Below, piece after piece: positions 1-12,500 of a stretch of DNA of 64,000 nt (the stretch's first letter is position 1; each line of letters begins with the position of its first letter). Location of the stretch: contig PVNU02001548.1 of the NCBI GenBank assembly GCA_003013855.2, positions 3,100,001-3,164,000 on the forward strand, written 5' to 3'. Position numbers and translations under genes: made by a program. Source of the stretch: Liriodendron chinense (lineage: Eukaryota > Streptophyta > Magnoliopsida > Magnoliales > Magnoliaceae). A model generated the notes under the pieces. That model did no database searches and was not told where the DNA came from. It worked only from the letters and a program-made list of their open reading frames with translations.

Positions 1-41
1 GAGCTTACAATTCCATTTACCATGAGATGTTCAATGCTCCC

Positions 42-128
42 TCATTTCTCCTCTGAATTAGGAACAGAAGAAAGCTGCTCTTCCAAGGTTTTCAGCAGAT
101 CATAGTACTCAGCAAAAGCAGGTTGTGA
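42..128 (-). CDS. RIC1: RIC1 exon 23 (last)
   Basis: Encodes residues 1100-1127, SQPAFAEYYDLLKTLEEQL and so on, ending SEEK then TGA. The acceptor is TTTTTTGGCCAG. No polyadenylation signal is visible in the 41 bases left before the window edge. Confidence 0.92.
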   Translation of the reverse strand, partial: SQPAFAEYYDLLKTLEEQLSSVPNSEEK

Positions 129-2977
129 CTGGCCAAAAAAAAAGGAGGAAAAAGGCAGCAAAAATGTAAGAGAAGGCTGGTGAGGATTTTTATATAAGAT
201 AAACAAGAAATTAAGATGAGAATGACGTACCAGGAGAGTGATGCTATATGCTTTCCATAACCGCCTATCATGTCGGAAAAGATCAAACAACACCTTCAAA
301 GAAAAAAAATAAACGATCATCAGTTTCTCTACAACCCTCTTCTCATTTGTCTTCCTAAATATTTTCTACCATTTTTATTCTTCCATTCAACTAGCGCTCA
401 CTGCCACCAGAACATATATAGAGAGAGACAGAAGCCCACAAATTTCTAAAACCATGATTCTGTCAAGGGGTTCCATCCATTTAATGGGGTTACAACCAGA
501 TGTCGGCCAAAGACATCCGTAAAATGCTATAAGGGGTCATCTGGCAGTGTCAAATCGAGGGATTTGTGAGGATTTGCTGTTTTGGGGGCATTTGGTAGCT
601 AGGAGCTGGAGGGATTTGAATTTGAGAGGAAGCCAAATCCTCTAAAAAAGAGCTCTTTTTGAACTCCCACCTCAAAGCTCTGATTTCAAATCCAATGAAT
701 TCCGTACAGACTAAAATCTGCTCGATTCCATGGGAGTTCAAATCCACAGTGCCAAATGAGCCCTAATTAAGCTACAGAACACGGACACTCTAGCTTCTCA
801 AGATCTTTCAACATCAAATGCCTACTCCGCACATCATCATCCATCTTGTAGGAAAATCGTTTTACTTGTAGCTAGCGCCAATGTTGTCAAAATCGTTATC
901 ATATCGCAAATTGTAATAGGGGTTGAATTGTATCGAATCGCAAATCGTAGATACGATTTTTTATGATTTTCTTAAAAGTTTGAAAAAATATATAAATAAA
1001 TCAGAAAAAAAATTTAAAACTCAGCAACATCCTTTTGCCATCAATTTGCACCAAGTAATACCATGTCATGATAATGTTAATGGATTCTCATCTTTCCTTT
1101 ATTTTTTGTCTTTTAAGAAATTTTCCTTAAAAAACATATAACGATCCTTTAATAATTTATGCTCTTGTTACCTTTCTTGAATGTAGAATCATGTTGGAAA
1201 AGCAGCATTTGATTCTGTAGACCGACGAGAAAAGATATTTTGATTTCTAACCATCAGTCCACGATACATATAAATCAACACTATCATAACCAACCATAAA
1301 AACATTCTAGATTAGTCATACATCAGTTTGGTGTTTCAACAGGTTAAGAAGTAAGAAATCATTAAAAAAAAAAAAAAAGTTCCATGATTTAACGTTGAAG
1401 GGAATATATATTTCATTTAATCTCTTATAGAGAATGAAATAAAATAATTTACCTTTTCTAAATTATTCTTAAAGCCCCCACAAATTTAAAAACATAAAAT
1501 GAAAAACAAGTGAAGCTTAAAGTAGAAGAGAACAAGTATCATTTGAATTGTAAATCGGGATTTGAATCATAAATCATAGGATTCATATAAAAAAGGATTC
1601 AAGATGGGATTCAAATTGTTTTTGCTTAAGATTCGACTCAACTCGTAAATCGCAAGATTTTGACAACACTGGCTAGCACAATTTATAGGGAGATGATACT
1701 ATATAGAATGAGTTTGCACCGTATTAAGGTGCAAATGAGTTGTATTGCACACATGGACAGTCAAGACATCGATCTGGATTATTCATCTAGTTCAGTTCAA
1801 ACTTCATTGGCCACCAACCAGAATGCTCACATATGCCTCTCATACAAGGATTAAAAATCAGTTTCTTGCACTGTATCAGTGACCCTCAAAACCTATACCT
1901 ATTGGCCAAAGAGGCAGTGTTTTCAATTCCAACAAGTGGGATCATGGCTGGGTGATCAAGAATACTTATCTGTTGTATGCTGTCATGCATTGACTATTCA
2001 CCAAAACACTGATCCATAAGACAATCTTATGCTTTCGATTTGTGGCCAAATAGATAGACGGTTAAAAAGAGAAACAACTATCTATATCCAATAAGTCTCG
2101 GACCACTCACTGTGAAATGATTCTCAGGAATGATCCATTCATAGTGGTTTAGATCAAACCAACAGTCAGGATAATTCTCTTCAGGCCTTCTAATCAGTTT
2201 TGCATCATTTCAAAAAAGGTGATGAATATTACACCATACACATGGCATAGTTGTATTGCAATCCAGATCATCCAAAGAGCTGACACATCTGGGGATGCAG
2301 CATAACTAAAGAATTGAAGTAGAAGATAATATAACATCAAATTTCTCCCTTCAGATTTGGGCCATCTACTTGATAGGTTGGGATTGTTTGATCAGTGTGA
2401 TTTTTGAGATGTTCCACCCATAATGAGACCCACCATTTGGACGATCTGTATAGCTGCACATCGGTGCCACATGTCAGCAATATGAGTCACCCCCATTTCA
2501 AAATGGTGCTAAACTAACATGGTCCAGCCCATGATTCAGGAACTAGTCAATGGTATGGTGAACTCACCATACTGCAGAGTTTTTGTGGGTCCAGCATGAT
2601 GTGTGCTAGCATAAAGACAGTGCATTAGGTGTGCCTCACACCATGTAGAAAATATGCCAAAAATCCAGCTATCCAAAACACGGGTGGACCAAACCATATG
2701 AAACAAAAACATTTCCAAAATCTCCAAATTCAGGTGTTTTGCCCACCTGAGTTTTTCATCAACCTGATTTTTTCAACATCCCTTCATTCTGCTGGGGTAC
2801 AGCTAACAAGCCAAATGGATTGCATAATCACACCATGGTGGGGCCCAAACATGATTCGGCATATTTCTATCATGGGCATCCTGTCCTCCCTCACTGTTCC
2901 CTGTGTTGTGGTCCATGGGAATTACTGTTTTTCTTTCTTCTTCCTTCTTCATCTTTTTTTTTTTTTTTTTGTTTTGG

Positions 2978-3008
<31 letters not shown>

Positions 3009-3449
3009 TGTGGTTTGGTGTTTGTGTGTGTGACTGTGTGTGCATGTGCACACTATCAGCCAATTCGTGCACAATGTGTGCTGGTTTCGATTGATACTTT
3101 ACACCTTACTGGCATACGAGATTGAGGAGATGGAAACTGAAGTGAAATAAGCTAAAGATCTTAAATCAGCAATGCAGTGAATGCATCCACCAGAGCTGCA
3201 TTAATTAACAGAAACCAGTGATACCTCTGCACGCCTTAAAAGAGTAGCCAGGACCACAATCCATTCTTTAAACTTGACTGCACACATATGTGCCAACAAA
3301 AATTCAGCATCCAAGCGACTTTGCAAAGTGCCCATTTGAAGCTGCAAACCATGACAAAAATAAGACGATAAATTGCAAGTGCCAAAATATTAAAAATTTG
3401 AAATCACAATATACTTTCCCTTATGATCTATATGACCGTTAACATCCTG

Positions 3450-3526
<77 letters not shown>

Positions 3527-6500
3527 AGTAGTTCAAGGTTTTGGATGTGTCTCAATGCATGCCCCAAATCCACATTTCTTTGGATATGTCTATGAAGTCA
3601 TTCAATAGGTCTTTGAAGTCACTCCATTTTTAACTTTCCAGGAGTTTGGGGTGGCGCGTAAAAGGAACCCAAATGGGAAGAGTTATCAGTTTTTTGCCTT
3701 CTCCACTCAAAATAACAATTTCATTTATTTCAAGCACTACATGAAATGAAATGAAAGAAATACTTTAGGCGTGTTTGGATACAGGGAAAACCATGGAAAT
3801 ACAGGGAAATGGAAAAGGGTTTCCATTGATGTGACCTTCTTATTTGTTTGGATAGCAAAGAAAATGGTGGATTCCACCAAGACATCATTAGCCTTCTCCA
3901 TAGTTTGGATTAGCAAGGACAAGATGCAGGGTGACTATTGTGAGAGGAATATTATCTTTCCACTTGCTATCCAAACATGACCCCTAAAAATGGAATTAAT
4001 ATTTGCATAGTGCCTAGGGAAATAATCATTACATAATGATTGAGATTTCCAATCACACGCCAAGGATTCCTCAGTGCAAACATGCCCTCAGTAGATATGT
4101 ATCAGTGCAGGATTTCATAAGTTGGCAAATAGGGAAATGGACACTGGTAGGTTCTTAAGTACACGTACCAGACAATAAAAACGAAGTATATGGTTGTAAA
4201 AGAAAAGCATGACAAAATCTGGTGTGCTTGTGGGAAAATAACAAGAAAGCCAACACAAAATCAGCTATAGGATGGTCTTCCTATTACTAAAGGCCAGATT
4301 AATGCTGAGGTTATGTGACAGGCTATAAAGTGTTTTTCTGCTGTCTCTGTTCATTTTTCTTTCCTTTTTCTTTTTAATTTTTGAGCATCACTAGATTCGA
4401 ACTAATCTTTCAGGAAAAAAAAAAAAAAAACTAGATTCCAACTAACATGTTCAAAGGAATCGTGCATAAAAACAAGGTCATTCAGAGACAACACCTTTTG
4501 CCCAATTAGTTCAAGCCCGGATGCAAAATTCTCTAGGCGAGCAGATCCAGATCTTTCTCGCTGAAGATACTCCTGCAATTAGTTGATGGAATCAAACTCA
4601 AATTCCTAAGTGGCTGAAAAGATAACTGAAAAAAAAAAATGAATTATACTCTCACCACTAGATCAAATTGAGTTCCCTTGACAAATGCCACAAGCTTGGA
4701 AAGTTCCTTTCCTGACATCAAATAGCTAGCATGGCTTTCCAGAATGTTCTTAACAGAAGCAATATGCGCGCTCTGCTCTTTGACTGCAGTACTGCTCTAA
4801 CAGAAAATTTATTGTAAGAACTTTATCACTTCTGGGGGCTCATCCCTTACCACCAAAGGTCAAGATCAGAATAGAAGGGTCTGAGCAGGAAAGTATTTCA
4901 TGATTAAATTATTAAAAAGTATTTAAATGATTAAGAATATGGTATGCAACTAAACCATATTCAACGCCAAATAGATTCTATCAAATACAAAATCTTTGAA
5001 TGAAAGATAGATTCTACCTTTTCAAGTCAGAAGGCTGCCGCTTGAAACTAGAGCGGAAAAGGAAATACCCCAAGAATCTTGGAGACATTTTGTCAGCCTC
5101 TGCACTAGCATGTTCATAATCTCTTCCAGATCTAAGCAAGAACCTCACCTGAGAACATGACACAAGGAATTATCACTTCCTCTTAAGCCTCTAACTAGAA
5201 AAGATGGACGTGGCTATATGAGAATGCATACCAGCTCTCCAGCAAGCTCATATAAAGATTCATCAAGTGTTGCCTGCAAGGCATTGAACATTGTGTCAAT
5301 TAGTTTGTCAGGTGGAAGAAAAATTACCAAAAGAAAAAATGAAAAAGGAAAAGATTACCCAATATATAATACCGCATGTTTACCTGTAATAACCGCAAAG
5401 CACAGTACTGACTCACGGCAGGACCTTCAAGTTTAGCAATCACCTGCCACATTTAGGTTATGAGAAAACCTAAACACTTTAAGCATGATTAGCTGAACAA
5501 TGGATACTTTTCCCATATCCTTGCGTAGAAAAAATTAGTTTCTTGGATACTTCTGTTAAAGCATTCCTTATGTGACTAAAAGTGAAGAGCCTTGCTAATC
5601 CCACATGCATGTATTGGCCGGTCTCTCAACATGCCATCACAGGTGCCAATCTAGCAAATGTGGTGAATATCCAATACATCTATAAGGTGGGCTCAATGCA
5701 TGACATGGCCAAAGAATCAGGCTAGTCCATTCAACAGGTGGGCTAAAGTGTTGTAACAAGTGGATGACCAAAAATAAAACAAAATCAACAACTAGAAAAG
5801 CTGAAAACAATTCGTTGCTTCAATTAATGAAGTTCACAATACATATATCAAAATTTAAAATGGCCCTAACTATGAGGAAGCTAATTGATATTGATGTGAA
5901 AAACAAAAGAAGAAACTAATTGATCAAAGGAAATCATTACAAAAGAAGAAACTAATTGATCAAAGGAGATCATGACAACAGAAGATACTAATTGAATAGA
6001 GAAGTTATGTCAATAGTTCAATGCACATTATGGTTGAAAAGTCAAAGTAAGGTCATGTTGAAGCTCCGCTTGCAATCTCCACTTTAACCAATGATGCCAA
6101 GATGGATGCAAAAGATATGGTGTGAAGCTTCCAGAAATTCATAGTGGGATTCAAATCCAAGAAGGAACTTCAAAGATGAACTTGAAGTGTAGAGATTTGA
6201 ACATGAACAGTTTAGATGATTGTGTTCCACCACAACAAGGTCCAACACTGCTCAATTGATCAAAAGATGGTAAAGAAAAACTAAAGGAAAATAGGAAAAA
6301 GAGGAATATCATCCTAAGGAACACTCCCAAAGGTAGTCCACAATCATCTCACCACTCTACCATATAATGCAAGCAGAATCCCAATCACATGGCCCCACTT
6401 GATCTAGAATCCCAACCTATATCAGGCCCTATTCAACCCCTAATGTAAACTCCAAAACCCTATATCTACTCTTGCAAGAAAAAGAAAAAGAAAAGGAGGA

Positions 6501-9500
6501 AGAAGAAAGAAAGAAAGAAAGAAAGAAAAAGGAACAACAAGAAAAAGGAAAAGAAATCCAGCTATTAAAATAGCAGACCCTGAGGACACTTAGATCTACT
6601 CATCCAACCAAATCATACCTTACGAGCTCAAACATGCAACCTTAAAAATTCGTAGACTTGAGTGTTTATGCTCAAGCCACCCCAGGAAACTGATTTGTGT
6701 CAAATCTATTGGTTGGGAGCATTTAACATTCCTAATCTGTGTTGGGATCTATTGTTGAAAATAATTTGTGCTTCAGATCTGCTACTGAGACATTATATTC
6801 CAGATCTGTGTTTTCGAGATCCACTGATCAAGGACATTGGCGTCTGAGATCAATGTTCCGAATCTGTTTCACATTCCAGATCCATGCTCAAATCTGTTTA
6901 TTGGAGATATTTTCTGCTTCCGATCTCTGTTCCGGATCTATTGACTGGAGAAGAATTTGTATTTCATATCTTTGTTTTGGATTTGTTGAAAGAAGACATT
7001 TTGCATTTCATATTCGTGTTTTGGATCCGTTGACTGTAGACATTTTGTGTTTCCAATCTGTATTTTGGATCAGTTGACTGAACAGATTTGTGTTTCGGAT
7101 ATGTATTTCAAATCTGTGATTGGAGATGTTTGATATTCTAGATCTGTGCTACGGATCTGCCATTGGAAATGTCCAACGTTTCAGCTCTGTTTCCCAGACT
7201 TACAGTTGGGCACACTCCTTGTGCCAGATTTGTATTGCAGATTTACCATTGGAAGCATACCCCATTCCCGGTCTGTGATCAGATCTTCTGTTGGACACGT
7301 TCCATGTTCCAGCACTGTGCTGCAGATTTACCATTGGAAGCATGGTTTTAAAAAATGGCTACACAATGGCTGTATCAGCCGTAGTGTCAAGGAAACATTC
7401 ACCCCATTACGTTATACCGGGGCGAATTGCTCTGTTATGAGAAAAAAGGGACCGCACCGGCCTGTACCAGCCAATACAGGCTGATACACCCGTTACAGAC
7501 AAATAAAACTATAAAGCACCCATTTCGAAAAGTTTTATTTTCAGAATTTTCCTTGTATTTCTACTTTTTTCTTCATTTCAACCATGAAGGGGCTTAGAAA
7601 CTAATTTTAATTTTGATTTATGCCGATTTTGAGGATCAAAACACAAAATAGAGAGCAGGATTCAATGAATTGAAGCAAAGTGGACCATTTTGGGAAATAT
7701 TGGAAGAAGGGGCCCCATCACATTTTTTTCTCTTTCAATTTCTGATCTTTGTTCTGTTGTAATTATATGTTAAGGGGTCATAATTCACTAAATCATGTTA
7801 GATTTGTGTTCGATTAGGGCCTATTTGGACGAGTGTCAATAGGTCAAGCTAAACTGCCCGAAAGGTAGCATCCTTACCAAAGAATGGCCCAAACACCATC
7901 AAATACATGTCCAAAACTGAAAAAAAGAACAAATTTTTTGTTACAGGGCTGTATTGGTCAATGTGCCAGCCAATACTGTTACAATAATACCTTGATTGGA
8001 AGAACCTTGTACTGTAGATCTGCAATTGGATCAGCCGTTGGACAAGACCATGTTCCAGTTCTGCAATGCAGATCTACCATTGGAGCAGCCCGCATTATGA
8101 ATCTGTCTTCAGATCTCTCATAGAAACGATCTATCATACAGATCTACTATTTCCGTTGAGAACCGGACAAAGATATGTCACATTCCATCTAGGTTTTATA
8201 TGTTGCCTCTTATGTGTTATATTCTTTCTACTTAGCTATAAAGGAATTGTATGTTTACGATAAGTGACTTCCTCTAGTCATGAAATGGCAGCCGAAAACC
8301 AAAATGAGAAGACAACACCATGCAACAAATGAAAGAGATGTCCATGAAACAAATGAATCACCTGAATAAACAATTCGCAGAGCATAGTGTCATTTTGGAA
8401 GGTCGGATGGCCGCTAAGGAGGAAGACAATAAAGGAAATAACTTGAACACCAGACATCTAACAATAACCCTCAACGAATTATGAATTTTTAGGAATGTCT
8501 TCCCAAGACAGCCCGAGTTGAATCATTGAAACCTCAAAGGTGAACATAAACTGTACCTGGGGATTCAACAGCCTTGCCATCCTAGACGGGGTGCGAGGGC
8601 ACCCAGTCCTCCTCCCAACATGTTTATCCAACTCATCCTATGAGAGAACAAAACTTTCACACTAAAGATCCAACCAAGCACATAAATATTATGATAGTAA
8701 TCTGAAGTCAAGCATTTTACACAAATGGTTGAGGTCAATGGAAAGTTACTGCCAATGGTAAGAGATGTGTGAAGCCTTTAAGCAGGTTTCATAGCATTGA
8801 AACTCAAAAGGACTGGCTCAAGACTGATTGTAATCAGACAAAGCTAACTAGTATTGTAATGACCTTCACCCCTGTTGACAGTTGGAGCAAGGCAAAGATA
8901 AGGATGAAACAAGGTTCCTACCTCTGGAGCCTGGACTAAGAGACCATCTCGTTCCAGGAACTCCTTTCCATGAGTCAGGGTAATCGGATCATTGAGTATC
9001 CACAACAGTACTATGAATTGGCAATCCGTTCTGAACTCGTGGAGAAGGCCAAGCAGCAGATTGCATGTTACTGCAATAAACTACAGACAGATATCTAGAG
9101 AGTTTTTCTTTTCTTTTTCTTTTTCTTTTTCTTTTTTTCCCTTAAGGCGAGCTAAAAAGCTCAGAAATCCAAAGAAAAGCAGGGTGATGAGAGATCAGCC
9201 AACAAACAACTGAGAAAATGGCCCATAAGGACCTACAAAGGAAAAACGGTTACAACCAAAGAAGGCCTTCAATAACAATGCCCAAGAGATAGCCCAATTC
9301 TGACCCTCCCAAAGAGTTCCTCCCAAGATCTAGAAACACTGGGGAAAGTTTTGTTGCTCTGCTCTTTCCAAACCGCCCATAAGGTTAGTGTTGGAGACTC
9401 ATCAAAACTGTGCATTGACATTGTCCACTGACCGGTCGGCCAGTGGACAGTATGGCTCAGTTTGGAATGAAACTCACTGGACGAATTTTCACGTTTTGAG

Positions 9501-12500
9501 ACCAGTCGTTGAGATCTCAGACTGGTTGCCCGATCGGTCGCAGGATGCTCAAACCGGTCTGGGGACGGGTCTGAGTTGAGGCAGCGTGCATGAGTTTTTT
9601 GGCAAAAACTCTCTGGACAAGCTGCGACCGGTCAGCAACCGGTCGATGGTCCTGCGGGAATTTAAGTTGTTGCGCGGTTTTCGCGTTACTTGTTTCCAAT
9701 TCCGGGTTTCCTCTTATAAATAGGCTTCTTAATCATGTTTGGAGAATGGTTAAGCAATACTTAGGTATTTAAACGAGATTAGGGTTTTGGGGAGAGAGGT
9801 TTGAGAGCTTTTGTTCATCTTTGGGATCTACTTGGGTAGATTAGCTCTGTAATTATCTGTTTATCATAGTGGAGGTGTCGCTTTGTGCCGTGGTTTTTTC
9901 TCGCAGGGGTTTTCCACGTAAAATTCGTGTGCTTTTGCGTTGAGTGCTTGTGTGGCTGTTTGTTGATGTTTGATCTTCTTCGTTGCTTCCGCTGACCGGA
10001 GTTCTAACAAGTTGAAGAAGAAGTTTTCTGAAACGATCTCATGGCTTCAAGTATGAAGTTCGACGTTGAGAAGTTCTTGAGTAAAAACAACTTTGAGTTG
10101 TGGAAATGTGAAGATGCGTGCCGTCCTAACTCAGCAAGGGGTCGTGAACGTCCTTGGAAAGCGACCTACCGAGATGAAAGATGATGAGTGGACGAAGATG
10201 GATGAGAAGGCTATGGCCTCAATCCAATTGTGCCTTGTTGATGACGTCTACTATAATGTCATGAAGGAGAAGACCGCTGTAGAGACATGGACCAAGCTAG
10301 AAAACATCTATACGAAGAAGTCTCTAGAAAATCGCATGTATCTAATGATGCAACTCTTTACTTTGAAGATGGCGGAGGGGACAGATGTGGAGGACCACAT
10401 TAGCACATTCAACAAATTGATTTGTAAGTTGCTTGATTTTGGTGAGAAGATGAATGACGAGTATTAAGCCTTGATTTTGTTGAACTCGCTTCCTAGTTCA
10501 TATGAGTCACTCAAGGACTCGTTGTGCGTGGGTAGGGACATGGGACATTATCAGTGTCGACACGTTGTCTCAGCCCTTCAATCGAAAGCCATGAGACAGA
10601 GAAGCGGTGATGCTAATTCCTCCTCCGAAGCACTGTTTATGAGAGGAAGGAATTCTAAGTGAGGTGAAGGATCGTCGCGTTCTCGATCCAAATCGAAGGG
10701 CAAGGGCAAAGGCAAGTTGAAGTGTTGGGGATGTGGCCAAGTTGGGCACATGAAGAAGGACTGCAAGAATCCTAAATATAAGAAGGAGAAATCAGGTGAT
10801 TCTTCTAGGAAAGCCAATATCGCTGAAGTTGAGGAAGGTGGTAGTGATGTGTGCGAGATCTTAACGGTGTCAAAGGTTAGATCTCTCATAAATGAGTGGA
10901 TCATGGACTCCGGGGTTTCGTATCACATGTGCCCAGATAGGAGCATCTTTACTTCCTACAGGGAGTATGAGGGAGGCTCGGTATTTTTAGGCGATGACTA
11001 CGCCTGTAAGGTTGTGGGGATTGGTACTGTGCGCATCAAGATGTTCGATGGGATCGAACGGACCTTGACAGAAGTGAGGCACGTTCTTAGGTTGAGGAAG
11101 AATCTAATTTCCCTTGGTGCACTCGAAGCATTGAGGTGCAAGTTCATCAGTTTTCACCGGTTCTGCAAAGTTTCAAAGAGAGACCTTGTAATTATGAAGG
11201 GACAGAGGCATGAGAACATTTACATACTAATTGGGAGCACTTCAGTAGGTGGAGCTGCAGTGATTGTAGCGGATTCCACGCCTGCATGTATGTGGCATGC
11301 ACACTTAGGCCACATGAGTGAGTGGGGCATGAAGGTGCTTGAGGAAGGAGATGTGACTCTGGACAAGATTCACACTAGCATGAATCCGGTGGATATGCTG
11401 ACCAAGGTGGTCCCTATAGAGAAGTTCAAGTTCTGCGTGACTTCTCTGGAATTGGCGAAGGCTTGACGAAGACGCAGTGATCCATGAGAAGCGATGACAC
11501 TATGATTGATGAGGAGCTGACTTGAAGAGTAGAGAAGATGGTTTGATGTTTTGATGCCTCGGTGGAGTTTGTTGGAGAGTCATCAAAACTGTGCATTGAC
11601 ATTGTTAACCGATTGGTCGGCCGACCGGTCGCCTAGTGGACAGTATGGCTTAGTTTGGGATGAAACTCACTGGACGAATTTTCACGTTTTGAGATCGGTC
11701 ATCAGACCGATTGTTGAGATCTCAAACCGATCGCTCGACCGATCGCAGGATGCTCAGACCGGTCTGGAGACAGGTCTGAGTTGAGGCAGGTGCATTAGTT
11801 TTTTTGCAAAAACTCCCTGGACAAGTTGCGACCGGTCGATGGTCCTGCGGGAATTTGAGTTGTTGCGCGGTTTTCATGCTACTTGTTTCCAATTCCGGGT
11901 TTCCTCATATAAATGGGCTTCCTAATAGTGTTTGGAGAATGGTTAAGCAATACTTAGGTGATCTAAACGAGATTAGGGTTTTGGGGGGAGAGGTTTGAGA
12001 GCTTTTGTTTATCTTTGGGATCTACTCGAGTAGATTAGCTCTGTAATCATCTGTTTATCCTAGTGGAGGTGTCGCTTTGTGCCTTGGTTTTTTCCCGCAA
12101 GGGTTTTCCACGTAAAATTCGTGTGCTTTTACGTTGAGTGCTTGTGTGGTTGTTTGTTGATTGTTTGATCTTCTTCGTTGCTTCCGCTGATCGAAGTTCC
12201 AACAGTTAGCCATGAAGCAAAGCCTCCAGAGAGAGCCCCTTCTCTTCCCTTTACACTTCTCTTCCCTTTACACATGCCAGTCTAGGCTCCAAAAAAAGCT
12301 TGTAATATCTCTTGGCATCACCCACTTGATTTGAAAAGCTGCAAAAATCCCCCAAATACCAGATGCCAACTCAAAGTGCATGAATAAATGATCAATCGTT
12401 TCACTATCCCTTATCAAGTCCCTGCTTCTCAAGCGATTTCTGGTTACACCCTATCTCTCCCAAGTAGCTAGCAGAAAGAAATCACCCTTGGTGGGACAGA

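Larger units (their letters stand above)
9389..12204 (+). mobile_element. pol-deleted Ty1/copia element with intact boundaries
   Basis: Two direct LTRs (9389-10009 and 11570-12204) both begin TGTTGGAGA and end in AACA. The flanking duplication GTTAG at 9384-9388 and 12205-12209 is perfect. The 2.8-kb element sits in the LINE described above. The polypurine end 'cggtggagtt' precedes the right LTR. I did not find the usual iMet primer-binding word after the left LTR. Only gag, protease, the start of integrase and the last residues of RNase H remain. Confidence 0.9.

Noticed and set aside
2629..3125. Overlapping frames with poly-Gly or poly-Pro
   Set aside because: Created by the G29 run and TG repeat in RIC1 intron 21.
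6662..7484. Open frames of 61-112 codons in several phases
   Set aside because: They arise from the 44-bp minisatellite, whose period is not a multiple of three, and have no domain.
10578..10904. 108-codon minus-strand frame
   Set aside because: Antisense shadow of the copia gag/zinc-knuckle region.
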